DNA of 64,000 nt from Isoetes taiwanensis (lineage: Eukaryota; Streptophyta; Lycopodiopsida; Isoetales; Isoetaceae). Both the position numbers and the translations under genes were made by a program. The notes beneath the pieces were generated by a model that searched no databases, was not told where the DNA came from, and saw nothing but the letters and a program-made list of their open reading frames with translations. The DNA is taken from NCBI GenBank assembly GCA_021234155.1, contig JAJEKV010000006.1:8835003-8899002 (forward strand), given 5' to 3'. Positions 43,551 through 55,752 of this stretch are shown in pieces; the stretch's first letter is position 1, and every line of letters starts with the position of its first letter.

Positions 43551-44242
43551 GACCACTTTCTAAAATAACATTAGTCGAAGTGGAATAGATATGATTTTAC
43601 TTCTTGCCACCCATCAACTTCTAGAGCTGGTGTGAGTCACGCACATCCATGCTTGGTCATAAGCTTTTAGAAGACATAATCAAGCTTAGGGGAAGTTTCC
43701 CAGGGACTACCAGTTATCGACCAGTCTTGAATCATATCTTCGACACGCGCCCCAAAAGGCTTTGCCCTACCACAGATGCGGCATCGACTAGAGGATGACC
43801 ACTTTCAAGGGCACATCTGATCGATCACAATGGCTTCATGTTGTTCCTAAATATTGTCCTATAAGTTCACTTACACACATATGGTTTCCCATTGAAACTG
43901 CAGTAAGCATTTTATTTTTGACCATCATGATGTGCTTTCTACTTACAATAGAATATTCTTCAACATTGATATGACTATCTGAACTACATGCATCTGAAAC
44001 TTGAAGACCATGTGATGCTATAACCACCACCACCACCAGAAAGTACATGTACATAACCAACCCTCTGCTTCTCCAGAGAATCGGACATGATTCCAGCTAC
44101 AACATTCTATGGCATTTACAAACTCTATTATACCACCATTCCACACAACCACGATTAATACATGGCATTGCTGAGATGCACATTCCTAGTATAATTTTGG
44201 ACTGGCATACTTTAAGTATGGAAGGGAAATTTGTAATATTCC
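43551..44242. other. Copy-2-specific insert of about 690 bp
   Basis: This sequence has no counterpart in copy 1, where the flanks are separated by only a few bases. Short frames only, a CCACCACCACCACC run near 44025, and no terminal repeats recognised. Confidence 0.6.
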
Positions 44243-44614
44243 ATAGGAATACATGTTTTAAATATTTGTGATGGTCAATGGGAGGTAAACAAACTTATGT
44301 GTTTGCCTTTTCTTGAGGCGAGTCGCAAAAGCCATGCTTAGTTACTTCATATTTTATGTTTCGGTAAAGTGAATTTCATTTTGGAACTTAAAATGTCCCT
44401 TCTGGCTTTACCAATAATAGCTCATATATTGCGGAGATGGCTCTTAGTGAAAATGGGTCCATGGAAGAACTCAGAGTCCGAATATTATTGATCGGATTTG
44501 AGCTTGAAATCCATGTGGGGTATCCCAAGGTACAACCCTATTGGTCCTACCCCATTCACCTTACATCACTAGGGAAATCATGTGGCTTCGTGCCCCAAGA
44601 TGAGACCTCAATTT

Positions 44615-44619
44615 AAGAC
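44615..44619. other. Unoccupied target site of the LTR retrotransposon
   Basis: ATTTAAGACTGGAAAAGC here corresponds to ATTTAAGAC, element, AAGACTGGAAAAGC in copy 1. A single AAGAC is present, which shows the pre-insertion state. Confidence 0.95.
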
Positions 44620-44829
44620 TGGAAAAGCACATCAGGATCTATGCAAGTAAGATATAGTACATGTCGATGCTAAACTATCTGCAAAAACTTCATGCCTGGA
44701 ATAATACCACCTCTACCTTTCGCTTATTCTTTTTATCCTGCATTTGGCTACTTGGCTCAGCTTAAGGGGCACCCTTTAGAAGTTGAAAACTAGCATAGTT
44801 CTTGATAGTAAAGTCCAATTGAGCTCCCA

Positions 44830-45024
44830 TTTGGTGCAATAGATAGATCTCATTGAGATCTTACTAATCTTCGTTGATTTACATATGCTTTAACCGCTTG
44901 TGATCATTAAAACTTAAAAAAAATATCATTTTTATCTTTTTTTTTACTATTATGTGGGGTTAAAACATATGCAAACCACCTAAGCATAGAAAGATCTCAA
45001 TGAGATCTATCTATTGCACCAAAC
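44830..45024. mobile_element. MITE, copy 2 of the 23170 element
   Basis: TTTGGTGCAATAGATAGATC pairs with the inverse of its right end GCACCAAAC, with about 70 bp arms. Present in both segmental copies. Confidence 0.75.
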
Positions 45025-45240
45025 AAAGATTCATTTGAAGTATTCTATCAAATGGTATGTTAGACAATATGATCCAATGAATTAGTTATAATTGTTTTGC
45101 TGACTGGATTATCAGTTCTATTTTCTTATTGGTGGTTCATATAGTTTAGTTAGCATTTCTTAGAAAGCCCTTTTATGATCTTAAACATCCCTAGTGATAC
45201 ACCAAGTACCATGGTAAAAGCACTAAAAAGTTTAAAACAG

Positions 45241-45972
45241 CTCATGGATGAAAGCAAGGTTCTTTCAACCAAAATGAAGGATGATGACAAGCACGCTACA
45301 AGAAATCCAAAAGCCAGTTTTGAAGGAGGCGCCTATTGATAAGGAGAAGAGAAGTTCTGCCAAAACCAATCCTACTACACCTAAGCTTACGTTTGAATAT
45401 ATGTTCACATCAACTACCAATGTGATGACATCGGACAGAGACTCAACGGAAGAGATTGACATCAGCTGATTGAAAGTAAAAGGGCCTACTCCGCCTTTAA
45501 AATGTAAGCCTGATGAAACTTCGCCATGGCTCAGTTAAGAAACTGAGGTATCCCATTCTACCAAGCAGTCTAGACATAACATAAGAAGACATGAATACAA
45601 ATGAAACAGGTAGCAGATCCGAGGGTACCACCAGGTAAATATCAGCTGGTGGATTGACTTAATAGAGCAGGAAATTTCTATCTCAAAGCGCAATCCTAAA
45701 CATGAAGTCTAAGGATTCCTAGGATTCACTTTGAGTTAGAAATAGACATTTTCAAGATGCATCAAGCTCCTGCAAACATGGCATGCAGAATCATCAGTGC
45801 TGAGTATATGAACACACTCTCAGACTCCTTCATTACTCATTCGATGCGTCCTCCCTGTGCTGGCATAGTTCCTTTTGATGCGAGTACTAATCAGGCTATC
45901 AAGTGGAAGAAGGCAAATGATCTGGAGGGCGTAGAATTCTGGATTGTTAATGGCAACCATACTACCTTTTGA
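45241..45972 (+). pseudogene. Fragment of an unrecognised PFDAST-type protein (copy 2)
   Basis: Frame 45281-45469 gives TNPTTPKLTFEYMFTSTTNV and ends EEIDIS. Frame 45757-45972 gives ANMACRIISAEYMNTLSDSF, then CAGIVPFDASTNQAIKWKKA, then EGVEFWIVNGNHT. The last block resembles the edge strand of ParB/sulfiredoxin-like folds (V-DGNHR), which is inference. A distant relative may lie at 62951-63556 (VIPFSASTGELLF). About 250 bp with stops separates the two frames, so the gene is broken or intron-bearing. It predates the segmental duplication. Confidence 0.45.
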
Positions 45973-46696
45973 CCACATGGAGAACTATTTTAGTCTGGAG
46001 TCTAAACTTGTGTATGAGATACATCCCCTTTGGTTGTTCTCTTTCGCTGCAGAATGTAATGAAATTCTCTGGCTTGCTCACCTTTCTACTGTTGTAGAGC
46101 TTGTCTTTATTTCTGTTTTTTTCACCTTTTTTTTTGAGAGCAAGGGAGTTTTTTTTATTCATTAATTATGGTAGTACAATAAAGAAATACAGTAAAGGAA
46201 CCATACTATCAATCTTCTTCATGAAAAGGAGAGAAGAGAGTAAGTAAAAATAGCAGTAGTGATGGAATGGAATAGGAGAGGTATAGGAGAGTAAATGCCT
46301 CGAAGAAGAAGAAGGTATAACTGAATTGTCCAAGAAGCTCAGATTAGGTTAGTCAAGTTGAACATGATACTCCTCAGTATTCCTGCCATAGCTATCTATC
46401 AAAGAACTTAGATCATTGGTGGCATACAGAATCATCATTGTGCCATAGGCAAGCCCTTTATTCATATAGTATAGATCTTTTATTCTTTCAAACTGCCTGT
46501 CAGTTAATCTGGAGTGCCATAAAAAAAGCAGTAAACACTGTAGTACAAAAAGTTTTGGCCCACAGTAATTCCCTCTGCCACTGAACCTCCGCATTCAACT
46601 TAACAGCTAAGTCCATATCTATGTTTTCTAATTTGTGCTCAAGAGAGTTTTGAAATGAGAATTCAGTGTTCAGTTTCCCCTTGCTTTTACACAAAC

Positions 46697-47612
46697 TCAG
46701 GTATTTGTACCATTAAGATTGGATTTATATAAATGAAAAGAACCTTCAAAAGTACCAAAAAAATCCCATTTCTTGTCATATTTATCTCCAAGATCTCGCT
46801 TGTGTGCAGTAGCCAACAACTCCAGATCATATTGAAAATGCAATTTAATCCATATAATAGAATTTTTTTTCACCATATAACACCCTATTCCTTGCTTTCC
46901 ATATATTCCACAGAGCAAGATAGATAATCGTATTTTTGAAAGTATCCTCATTTTATACACATCTTTATAAGGAATTATCATAGGGAAAATCAAACCTACT
47001 ACACAACCAAGACCAGAATTGATTAAGTTTAGGACAGAAGAAGATGTCTTTCGTACTCTCCATATTATTGCAATTCAAAGGACAAGAGGGAGAGAGAGAG
47101 TAGGATTTCTCTTATTCAAGAGGACTGAGCTCATGAAAATATAGTCGACAACAATCCATATAAAGTAGCTTACTTTTGGATGATAATAGGAGTTCCAAAT
47201 ATTCAAAAAAAGTTTCAGGAATTCATCATTACATATTCTCCACTTGACGATACCTTTGGTTGGATTATCTGAGGTTGAGAAAGTTGTAAACCTTCCTCAC
47301 CATGTAAGTGCATTTAGTGTCAATTTTCCAATCAAAAGTGTTAGAAGGAACATCCACATGAGTATGATTTTGAATGATATTCTTCACATGAAAGAAAATA
47401 GCCTTATCAGTAGAAGTACCATCAACTAATCGCCAAACAACAGTCCAAGACATCCATCTGCCATTTACCCAGAGATCTCCAACGGTTGAGATACCCTTAC
47501 TGGACCATTTTTTGTAGATTCTAGGGTGTTTAACAGCCAAGCAATGAGAATGATGATTTTTGAGCCAAAAGATAGATATATGATGGTGCAGATAGGATAA
47601 ACGAGGTTCCAA
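46697..47612 (-). pseudogene. LINE ORF2 C-terminal region
   Basis: Frame 47612-47265 reads SIFWLKNHHSHCLAVKHPRI, then WWRLVDG-type WRLVDGTSTDKAIFFH. Below it lie YFIWIVVDYIFMSS-like and CNNMESTKDIFFCP-like sequence, which fits the zf-RVT region at the end of plant LINE ORF2. This part is deleted from segmental copy 1. Confidence 0.6.
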
Positions 47613-47874
47613 GCCTTTATAAAATTCCTCATAATAGGAGAGGTGTTACTATCTGGATGGATGGAGTGAAAAAGTCAGGCAAGGAGTGCTCAATAGAAGG
47701 GTGACCAACTACATGGCTTTTATTAAGCCAATAATTGAAAAAGGAGGACATAAGCAAGTTGGGAAATTTCAAAGAGCTCTAGATAAACTTTCCTCCAAGA
47801 AAGATTTTTGTAGGCAAGACCCCCATTTTCTTATTTTTTGTCACTGTCTTCCAATTAACTAGGTGACTACCACT

Positions 47875-49020
47875 CTAGATAAAATTCTTGATAATCTTCT
47901 CAATTTCATTATAGACAGTCTTAGGAGCAATCATAGCCGAGGAGTAATAGACATGGGTACTGGCAAGAACTGAGTTAGCAATAATGCTTCTGCCAGCAAA
48001 GCTCAAACAACCTTTATAAAGATTCAGCTTCTTTCTAATTTTCTCAATAATGGGAGACCAAAGACCTTTAATATTGGGATCAAGAGAGAGAGGCATGCCT
48101 AACAATTTAGAGGCAGCATTGGTTTTAAGCACCTCAATGCCAGCAATGGAGTCTAAGTCAGAATCCCCAATAATGACACTTTCTTGCAAATTTAAAAAAA
48201 TCCCCGAGGCATCAGAAAATTGGCCCAGGATATCCAGGAAGAAAGAGATATTAGGATCGTTAGCCTTTAAGAAACAAAAGGTGTCATCAGCATACTGAAG
48301 GATAGAAAAGCTATTGCCACTATTAGGCAGATTCAAACATTCAATGTTTCCCTGATCCTTATGGTAAAGCACAACTTTGGTCAAAAGCTCTTACACAATT
48401 AGGAAAAGATAGGGGGCTAGGGGACAACTCTGTCTGACTCCTCTTCGAAGGGGAAGAAGCTGGAAGGAGAGCCATTAATGAGAACAACAGAGCTAGCTCT
48501 GTAGTTAAGTCCCATTATGAGCTGCCTAAGCTTAACTAAGAAGCCAAACTTAGTCATAGCAAAGTCACTAAAATTCCAAGAGATAGTGTCAAAAGCTCTT
48601 TTACAATCCAATTTGAAGAGCACACAGTTCTGATCACTTATTTTATTCCAGTGCAGACCCTCCATAACACATATATAATTGTCTAAAATGTACCTTATCG
48701 AGAGGAACGTAGACCAATTTAGACTTATATTAGATTGAAGATGAGGCTTGATTCTCAAAGCAATAATTTTGGCACAGATTTTTTAGGACGCATTACAAAA
48801 AGAGATAGGCCTTCAATAAAAAAAAATAAGAGGGAAAATCCACTTTTGGAATGAGGAAAATTAGAGCATTGGAGATGGAGATATGCAAATGATTATCGAT
48901 AAATCTCAAGAAGTCATCCTTCATAGTCTCCCAGAAATGAAGGTAAAATTCTGGAGGAAGTCCGTCTGGCCCAGGGGATTTGCCCCTAAGCTTCTAATAA
49001 CCTTTAAAACTTCATCTCAA
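47875..49020 (-). pseudogene. LINE reverse transcriptase, broken
   Basis: Going down the minus strand: SPGPDGLPPEFYLHFWE near 48990-48930, SNALIFLIPKVDFPSYFF near 48840, LFKLDCKRAFDTISWNFSDF at about 48620-48570, GVRQSCPLAPYLF-like sequence near 48430-48400 in a shifted frame, and SILQYADDTFCFLK at about 48300-48260 inside the 169-residue frame 48384-47875. That frame ends KLLGMPLSLD ... NIKGLWSPIIEKIRKKLNLY. YADD is the catalytic box. Stops and shifts before 48384 disable it. Confidence 0.88.
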
Positions 49021-50255
49021 GAGGAACATCCACAATATTATCACCTACAGAGAGAGTCGAGTCATCCATGTTATCAATAACGGAAATAAACCTGTCAGCA
49101 TTGACTATAGAAGAGATGGAATTAGGCTGAGAAGAGAACAAATCTTTATATTTTGAGTGGAAAAAGGAAGATATCTGATCTCGGGAGAAAATAGGAGAAT
49201 CATTGTCATCTTGGATAAGAGAAATACTCTTCTTTAGGATTCTATTCTTTGCTACTCTAAAAATGAATTTGGAATTTCCATGGTCAAGATCTTTAATATA
49301 CTTAATCTTACAGCAGATAACAACGGATTAGATTGGAGGGCCGATCTGATTAACTTCAGAAGATCTCTTTTCTCATTTCTCTTTGCTTGGTTCTTTTTGA
49401 CCAACCTTTAATCCAATGCTTGATGGCTTTAATGTTTGCATAAAACCCCTTCATTGAGTTACTAATTTGAACTCTGGGAAGATCCGTGTAGAAATTTTGA
49501 AGTCCTCAAAGAAAGAATCTGAATCAAGAAGAGAATAATTAAATTTGAAAGGAGTATTGGTAGATCTAGTTAAGTTGATGATAGTTGTTGAGTTTAGAAA
49601 CTGAGGCTGATGATCCGAAATGGAGGTTGATTCATCACTTGAAATATAGCAACTGTCCCAAAAGGCACTATTAAGATTCGATAAGTAGAATCTATCAAGG
49701 GCACAAAATTCTCTATCTTATCCAGATCTCTTGTTTGACCAGTAGAAGATGGAACCAAGTGAAGGGCTTGATGAGAAAGGAGAGAATCCTAGTTTGATCT
49801 CTCTGAATAATTCATGGTCAACTTGTTACCAAGGTTTTGGTCTCAATTTGGTGTATATTGAAGTCTCTACCAATTATCCAATCATAAATATTTTGCAAGG
49901 TTAACCAGCCTTGAATTTCAGCCCAAAGAACACTTCTAACACCAGAACTAGTAGAAGCATAGATGTTAATTAGCCAAAGGAAACATTATTAGGCTCAAAT
50001 ATGACTACCTGCCACATTCTGTTAGGACTATTTAAAGATACTCCAGATAATGCAAAGACCACTAGAAGTTCCATTAGCTTCAATCCAAATAGAGGAGCTA
50101 CTGGGATAGATCCAATCCGCCAGATTAGCACTTTCAAAGGAAGGCAATCTAAGTTCTTCGAGCATAATAATATCAGCATTATAATTTATCTGAGAGATAG
50201 TCCTTCTTTTGAGGGCACCTTTAATACCCTTAAGATTCCAGGAGAGAATCTTCAT
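49021..50255 (-). pseudogene. LINE endonuclease domain, broken
   Basis: The start MKILSWNLKGIKGALKRRTI at 50255 is followed by ADIIMLEELRLPSF (catalytic Glu strand; the usual QET/QE is EE here) and SSIWIEANGTSSGLCIIW. A shift then gives SPNRMWQVVIFEPNNVSFG. Later frames toward 49100 are short but in the right order. Confidence 0.72.
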
Positions 50256-50413
50256 TAAGGAAGTAGGAAAAAAGATCAAGAGAAAGAGAGAGACTCAGAT
50301 AAATTTCCCTTTTTTCTTTATGCTGCTCCTAGTATTGGCAGCAGGAGAATTCTCTTTCAAAGAACACTTATAATCTTTCTTTTTGCCTCTATCTTTTACT
50401 CTATTACCAAGTC

Positions 50414-51776
50414 TTACAGAGGAAGGCTTAAGAAGATAGAGATCATTATCCCAATTTTTTGGTCAGAAAAAGAAGAATTAGAAATGGAGGATGAGACATT
50501 CAAAATACCTTCATCATCAGAGAAGTCACGTCCCCCATGGACAAACTCAAATAACTTATTAACCCTTCGCTCTTTATTGACCATTATAGTATTATCAGAA
50601 AGTTTACTCACAAAAAAATTGTGTGTGAGAACTTGCCTTGACAGAGGTGAAGACTCCACATTTGCAATGTCCTTTAGCACATCACTGTCACAGGTCCTCT
50701 TAGGAGTATCCAAGACAAATTCACAGTCCAATTCTGTTAATTCATCCGAATTGTTACTATTCTTCCTCATGTGATCCATCCTCTGAGTTAAGCTTTCTTG
50801 CAGACTAGCCAATTGAGTTTCAAATTCATATTGTATGTTGTCCTTAGTTGGACCAGGGGGAATGAAGTCTATAGGAGAGGGAAGGTCAATTAAGTCATTG
50901 GTAAACAAATTTCCATGAGCAATGTTCAGAGGTTTAGAGAGAAGGTCAACTTGGATAGGAGTAGGCAAGGAAATAGACAAGGTTTAAGGGGATGCATGAG
51001 GCTCATTTGCCGCTTCACTAGTTGCAATGGAATCTATTACATTTTCAGAAATATTAGCAAGAGCATTAAACTTATTAGAACAAACCAAACCATTAGAGGT
51101 CTCCTTTGCAGGTTCAGGCATCCCTTTTGTGTTGTCCCTGGCAGTGGAATCTCCTTTACCCTTTCCATTTAAATTGCCAATAGCATTACCAGCAGCATTG
51201 TCTTGGTTCTTTTCTACATTATGTTGTATTTCCAAAGTTAATGAATCTCTCTTGCCGTTTGCAGAAGTAGGAGTAAACTTATGTGATGTAGCTGACTTTG
51301 TTGCCTTGATTCTTAACATGTGTAGAGTAGGATTTATAAATACAGCTTTCCTCTAGATTCTTCTTTGGCTGAGAAGAAGAGAGCATGATCTTGTTACTCA
51401 AAGATTCATTTTGAAGAATAGATCCTAAAGAGTAATTGAGATCATCTATCGAGGTTTTCCTAGTCACATACTGACTAGAATTCCCCTTATAAAAGCTCTT
51501 TTCCTTTGACAGACCATCCTTGCATATGGGTGCTTTCCCTTTGATTTTATACCTCTCAGCATCATCTAGTTCAATAGACTTCTTTTGGAAGCCAATAGTT
51601 AGGCCCCTATTTAATATTGAAACACTATTCCCCAAATCTTCTTTCTGAAAGACATCACTAGTATTGTAATCAAAAAGATTATCCAAATTGTTAGTCCTAA
51701 GATCTCTTTTCTTCTGGATTCTTCTGGCACTACCATTCTGGTTGACCCGAGTCCACTTGGCGACCTGGCTTGGCAA
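50414..51776 (-). pseudogene. LINE ORF1-like region
   Basis: Three minus-strand frames of 165, 111 and 188 residues (51776-51279, 51319-50984, 50980-50414) follow each other. The first opens VAKWTRVNQNGSARRIQKKR, resembling the YGPW-V-RRR stretch after the knuckles of plant ORF1 proteins. The rest is Ser/Asn/Asp-rich linker. The upstream nucleic-acid-binding half is not found, so the LINE is probably 5'-truncated. Confidence 0.5.
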
Positions 51777-52001
51777 AGCTTTACATTCGATCGGTCCTTC
51801 AATTGTTTACTGACCATAAATTTGGGTGTCTTCTCTAGCATGAGAGACCACTACTTTAGCAGATGGATTAAACTGCACATCTTCTTTAGTTTCAAATTAT
51901 CATCACATGAAATAGACCACATATATCTCCTAGCACATTTCTCACACATGCACCTTGTCTTTCTTATACAGAATTTGTCTTTCATCCAACCATCTCATCT
52001 C

Positions 52002-52078
52002 CCACCACCACCACCACCACCACCACCACCCACCACCACCACCACCACCACCACCACCACCACCACCACCACCACCAC
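52002..52078. repeat. (CAC)n microsatellite
   Basis: About 25 CAC units with one frame slip at 52030. Frames reading Pro or Thr runs across it (51822-52130) are artefacts. Confidence 0.95.
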
Positions 52079-52150
52079 TGAACCGTGTGCATCATTGTAT
52101 TCTATATTAAGTATGTATTTCAAAATATGATTTGTACTTATCTACCTTCA

Positions 52151-52430
52151 CTTGGGTCTATGCCTAAAGGTGGGGAACAATGGCAACACATGGTGCTTGT
52201 ACTATGCTTTAAAAACTAGTTTCTTTGTATTTTGGAAAAAAAAATTATTATTATTATTATTTTGTATATTTTTCTCCAATGCGCATTCATGTTTCGCCGT
52301 AGAATATAAAATTCTATCCCAAGGGGACCTCTATAAAAAAGATAAAGATAAATAAAGATCCATTGGGGGGTTGCTAATGCTATGCTTAACGGATAGGAAA
52401 GTGTACCCCACTTCCATGCTTAGACCCAGC
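52151..52430. mobile_element. MITE, second copy of the 25904 family
   Basis: The left end CTTGGGTCTATGCCTAAAGG and the inverse of the right end GCTGGGTCTAAGCATGGAAG agree. The interior shares the CATTCAT and TTCGCC words. Older and more diverged than 25904-26190. Confidence 0.72.
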
Positions 52431-52555
52431 TGTAGAAGGTTTACCACCCTTCACTTGTTGAAGGCTTCCTGGCAGTTATGTTTTCCGTTGTTTTGACTGT
52501 AAAGTTAAATAATATTTTGCCATGCTTTCCTTAAGTTCTTCAAAATTGTTTGTCG

Positions 52556-53450
52556 AAATGACAACCCCATACAACCTCGATCGTTAGATCCCTTCATCCT
52601 ACGGCCAGATCTTACGTTAGGGCCTCTGTGCGCCTCTCGTTTCAATTATGGTGATTTATGATTGGGAGTGCCTATGATTATAAAATATGAAATACAGGTT
52701 AGCTTAAGGTTTTGGAATATGAAATATGTGGATTCATCTCTATATACGGGTTCACCTAAGGTTTTAGATCATCTGAGGTTTTTGAATATAAAATGCGAAG
52801 GCTCGAACCCCTACCAAAATAATCCAATATCTTAATAAGAATGCTTTAACCAATGCAACCAGCAAGCTAACTCATTTATTTTTTCTATTGAATCAATATT
52901 TTTTTTTATTATAACTTATTTAATTGTGTTAGGGGTATGACCTATAGTCTCAAGAATGGTGATTTATGCGTCTATATCAAATCCCTCTGGAACCCCCTGT
53001 AATTATGCTATATGTTCTAAATGAAGTGCATCCCAGACAACCTCGATTGTTGGATCCCTCCATCTTACGATCCAGATCATATGTTAGGGCCTCTGGGCGC
53101 TTCTCTTTTCTTTATGATTGGGAGTGCCTATGATTTTGAAATATGAAATACATTGGAATATGGAATACGTGGACTCATTACTATATACGAGTTCACCTAA
53201 GTTTCGCCTAAAGGTTTAGAATATGAAATGCAGAGACTCGAACCCCTAGCAAAATAATCCAATACCTTAATAAAAATGCTGTAACCAATGCAATCAGCGA
53301 GCTAATTTGCTTATTTTTTCTATTGAATCTATGTTTTTTTATTATAACATTCAATTGTGTTAGGGGTATGATCTATAGTCTTAGGAGTGGTGATTTATAC
53401 ATCCATATCAAATCACTCTGGAACCCCTTGTGTTTTTGCTATATATTGAA
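52556..53450. repeat. Tandem duplication (about 440 bp x 2), each with a tRNA-like SINE on the minus strand
   Basis: Units 52556-53013 and 53014-53450 align throughout. Minus strand in unit 1 has TAGCTTGCTGGTTGCATTGG (A-box-like) at about 52872 and GGGGTTCGAGCC (B-box-like) at about 52797. Unit 2 has the same at about 53306 and 53233. The body runs on to GGATCTAACGATCG-type sequence. Because the flanks are duplicated too, this is one SINE duplicated in tandem, not two insertions. Confidence 0.72.
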
Positions 53451-55350
53451 CAATGGGCATACCACAAATGTCATTTTGCACTATTTTGGATCTACGTAGT
53501 CTATTGTACAACCCAAGTTGATCTTCATGCCAATTCTTTAATACACATTTGAGGGGGAATTGCAGCCAAGTAGCTCCACTAGAGAAAGAATAACTAGATA
53601 TACATAACTTACTAGATTAGGAAGCAAATATTTCTATAAAGTTGAGAATATCATAAACCTTCCAAAATGAGGAGGTGTTCCTCTTGTCTCAAACTAGAAT
53701 AATTAATGATTTCCTCTCCATCATTTGATTATTAACATCATTGCCAATTTTGATATTACGTGCATAACTCTACTCTTTGTTCTTATCTATTGACAAGTCA
53801 TTAAGACTTTTTATTTCCTCCTTTTTTTTATACAAATAAGTCGTTGTTCTCAAAATTGAATTGAATTGGATTGGAGCGAAATCTTTGGAGCCTATATTGT
53901 AACCTTTGGTGAATGTATTCTGAAAAGCTTGACGAGCAATGCGTGAATGTAATGTGTTGCTAATACGGAATGCCTTCTGTAGGCAATGTAGCCACGGAGA
54001 TCATCAATCGATCCTCTAATGGCAAACATTTGTAAGAAATTGGTATTCAAGTTCTTGTAATCTTTGTCGTTGTGTAGTTGTGTGTGTGTGTGTCGTGTGC
54101 ACTGTCTTGCCTTGTACGCGTGCATGCATGCCTCAGGCGCGTGTGGGGGGGGGGTGTGTGCAGGTGGTGGGGAGGGGTGTGTGCATGGATTGGGTAATTA
54201 TAGATCTTGGATGCTGTTGTAATCATATATTTGTTATTATCTCTTGTGGAGTCAAAATGTATCTTTATGTTCATCATGGCAACTCATTCACGTTGGTGAT
54301 CGAATTAAAATTGCAAAGGGGATGTTATAGGTATTTTGTCTCAATGAGGTTTATGGGTTGTATATTTTAATCTGTTTATGGGTTGTATATACTTTAATCT
54401 CTATCATATTGCGACCAGATTGAGGGGTAATAGAAAGACAATTCATGAACTATCTCTATTCTATCTGTTGAAGCAACATTATGTCATTTCAATCTCTATC
54501 AGGTTGCAACCAGATTGAGGGGTAATAAAAAGGCAAAATGAACGTTGTTTATGCTTTTTGTTTAAGTAACATTTTGTTACTAGACCTAATTGAGACGTAG
54601 TACTAGGCAATTGGAATTGCGGTAAATATTAACTGCGCATTTAGTACAATATGTAGTGAGGTGTTGTTAAGAATGTCAGCTTGTCGAATCATGTCTTTCT
54701 TTTCCCCCCTTAATCATGATGTCAAAGCATTCAATAGCCGCTTTTCCACATGAATCAAGCAGCACAAAACAAAGCACATACTTGATGTCATAATGCAATA
54801 CCTACAAGCAACCTAGTCAAATACCAATTTTTAACGAAATGCTCATGCACAGTTAGCATGCAAACCAATAATCTTGTTCAGGAATGACCGCTGCAAACAC
54901 AGATAATTCACAAAATATCAGGATTAACTCCCTCATTACTCAGAAAAGTTAGCAGGCACAAGGGCAATGGATAATTTGCTTCCATCCAGCATTATACTTC
55001 TCCAACCCAGCATAAGAGTCAAGTATTACAAGATCGAAGTCCCAATAAGCTTGGCTTCTTGGAACTAATAATGTATGCCAGATATGATTCCACTATCTAG
55101 ATTCAGCTATGCATAAACACATGAAGACTGCAGTTGTTGAACTGGCTATTTTATGAAGGTATAATTTTTCCACCTATTAGAAGGTTATACAACTTTTGCG
55201 AGACAACTGGAAGGTTCTTCTGCTGTTATGCAAGCTTCAAAAAGTAAAGACAACGTACCACACTTTACAGTTCACATGACCTTTTTTGAGAGCACAATTG
55301 TTTCCTTGGCTAATGCAAAGTATCCATGTAGTACTCATAACGATTTCAAA
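53451..55350. other. Intergenic DNA, simple repeats only
   Basis: No gene. (GT)n at 54072-54095 and GTGTG-rich DNA to 54185. A two-copy repeat with ATTGAGGGGTAATARAAAG lies at 54400-54540. Confidence 0.5.
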
Positions 55351-55451
55351 TGTTAGAAAGCCAATCTCAGGTTGACATGTTTACAGTTTGATACTTGAAA
55401 AGCTCCAACTAAGAACTTCATTTGATATATGGAAAGTAAGGTAGAACTAAC

Positions 55452-55550
55452 CTCTGCCAGCCATCTCGGATTGTCAACATCTGCCATAGTTACATGCAAC
55501 CAATCTTGATTGTTCCTGTCCATCTCCAAAACCAGCTTTAACAACGAGTT
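55452..55550 (-). pseudogene. Unrecognised single exon
   Basis: Minus strand reads NSLLKLVLEMDRNNQDWLHV, then TMADVDNPRWLAEV, ending at a GAG/GTTAGT donor. It looks like a true coding exon, but no neighbouring exon is visible and I cannot name the family. Confidence 0.35.
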
Positions 55551-55752
55551 ACACATAAGTCGTATTTAATTAAAATGGGACAAATCTTGAATTTTGGGAC
55601 TCGGACTGAAAATGGGACTCACACACCATAAAAGAAATTTCTGAATTGATTGCTTGAATAGAATTACACATGACACACATAGAATTGGGTTACTTGTTTT
55701 CCTCATAAATTTTACAAACCACTAGTTGAGAAAGTTTTCAAACTTCTCAATA

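Larger units (their letters stand above)
42957..49225. repeat. Segmental duplication copy 2
   Basis: Direct-orientation counterpart of 2557-3749 plus 22965-25903, about 40 kb away. It lacks the LTR retrotransposon, carries an extra 690 bp at 43551-44242, and keeps 1.6 kb of LINE sequence (46002-47618) lost in copy 1. Divergence is small, mostly substitutions. Confidence 0.9.
46126..51850 (-). mobile_element. LINE retrotransposon, nearly complete, defective
   Basis: Minus-strand order: ORF1-like frames (51776-50414), endonuclease (from 50255), reverse transcriptase (about 49020-47875), C-terminal Cys/His region (47612-46697), then an A-rich tail, seen as T runs at 46126-46158 on the plus strand. 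All domains carry stops or shifts. It is shared with segmental copy 1 from 49225 downward, so it inserted before the duplication. Target duplication not found. Confidence 0.85.

Noticed and set aside
51822-52130. Protein with Pro and Thr homopolymers
   Set aside because: Produced by the (CAC)n microsatellite read in frame with a slip.
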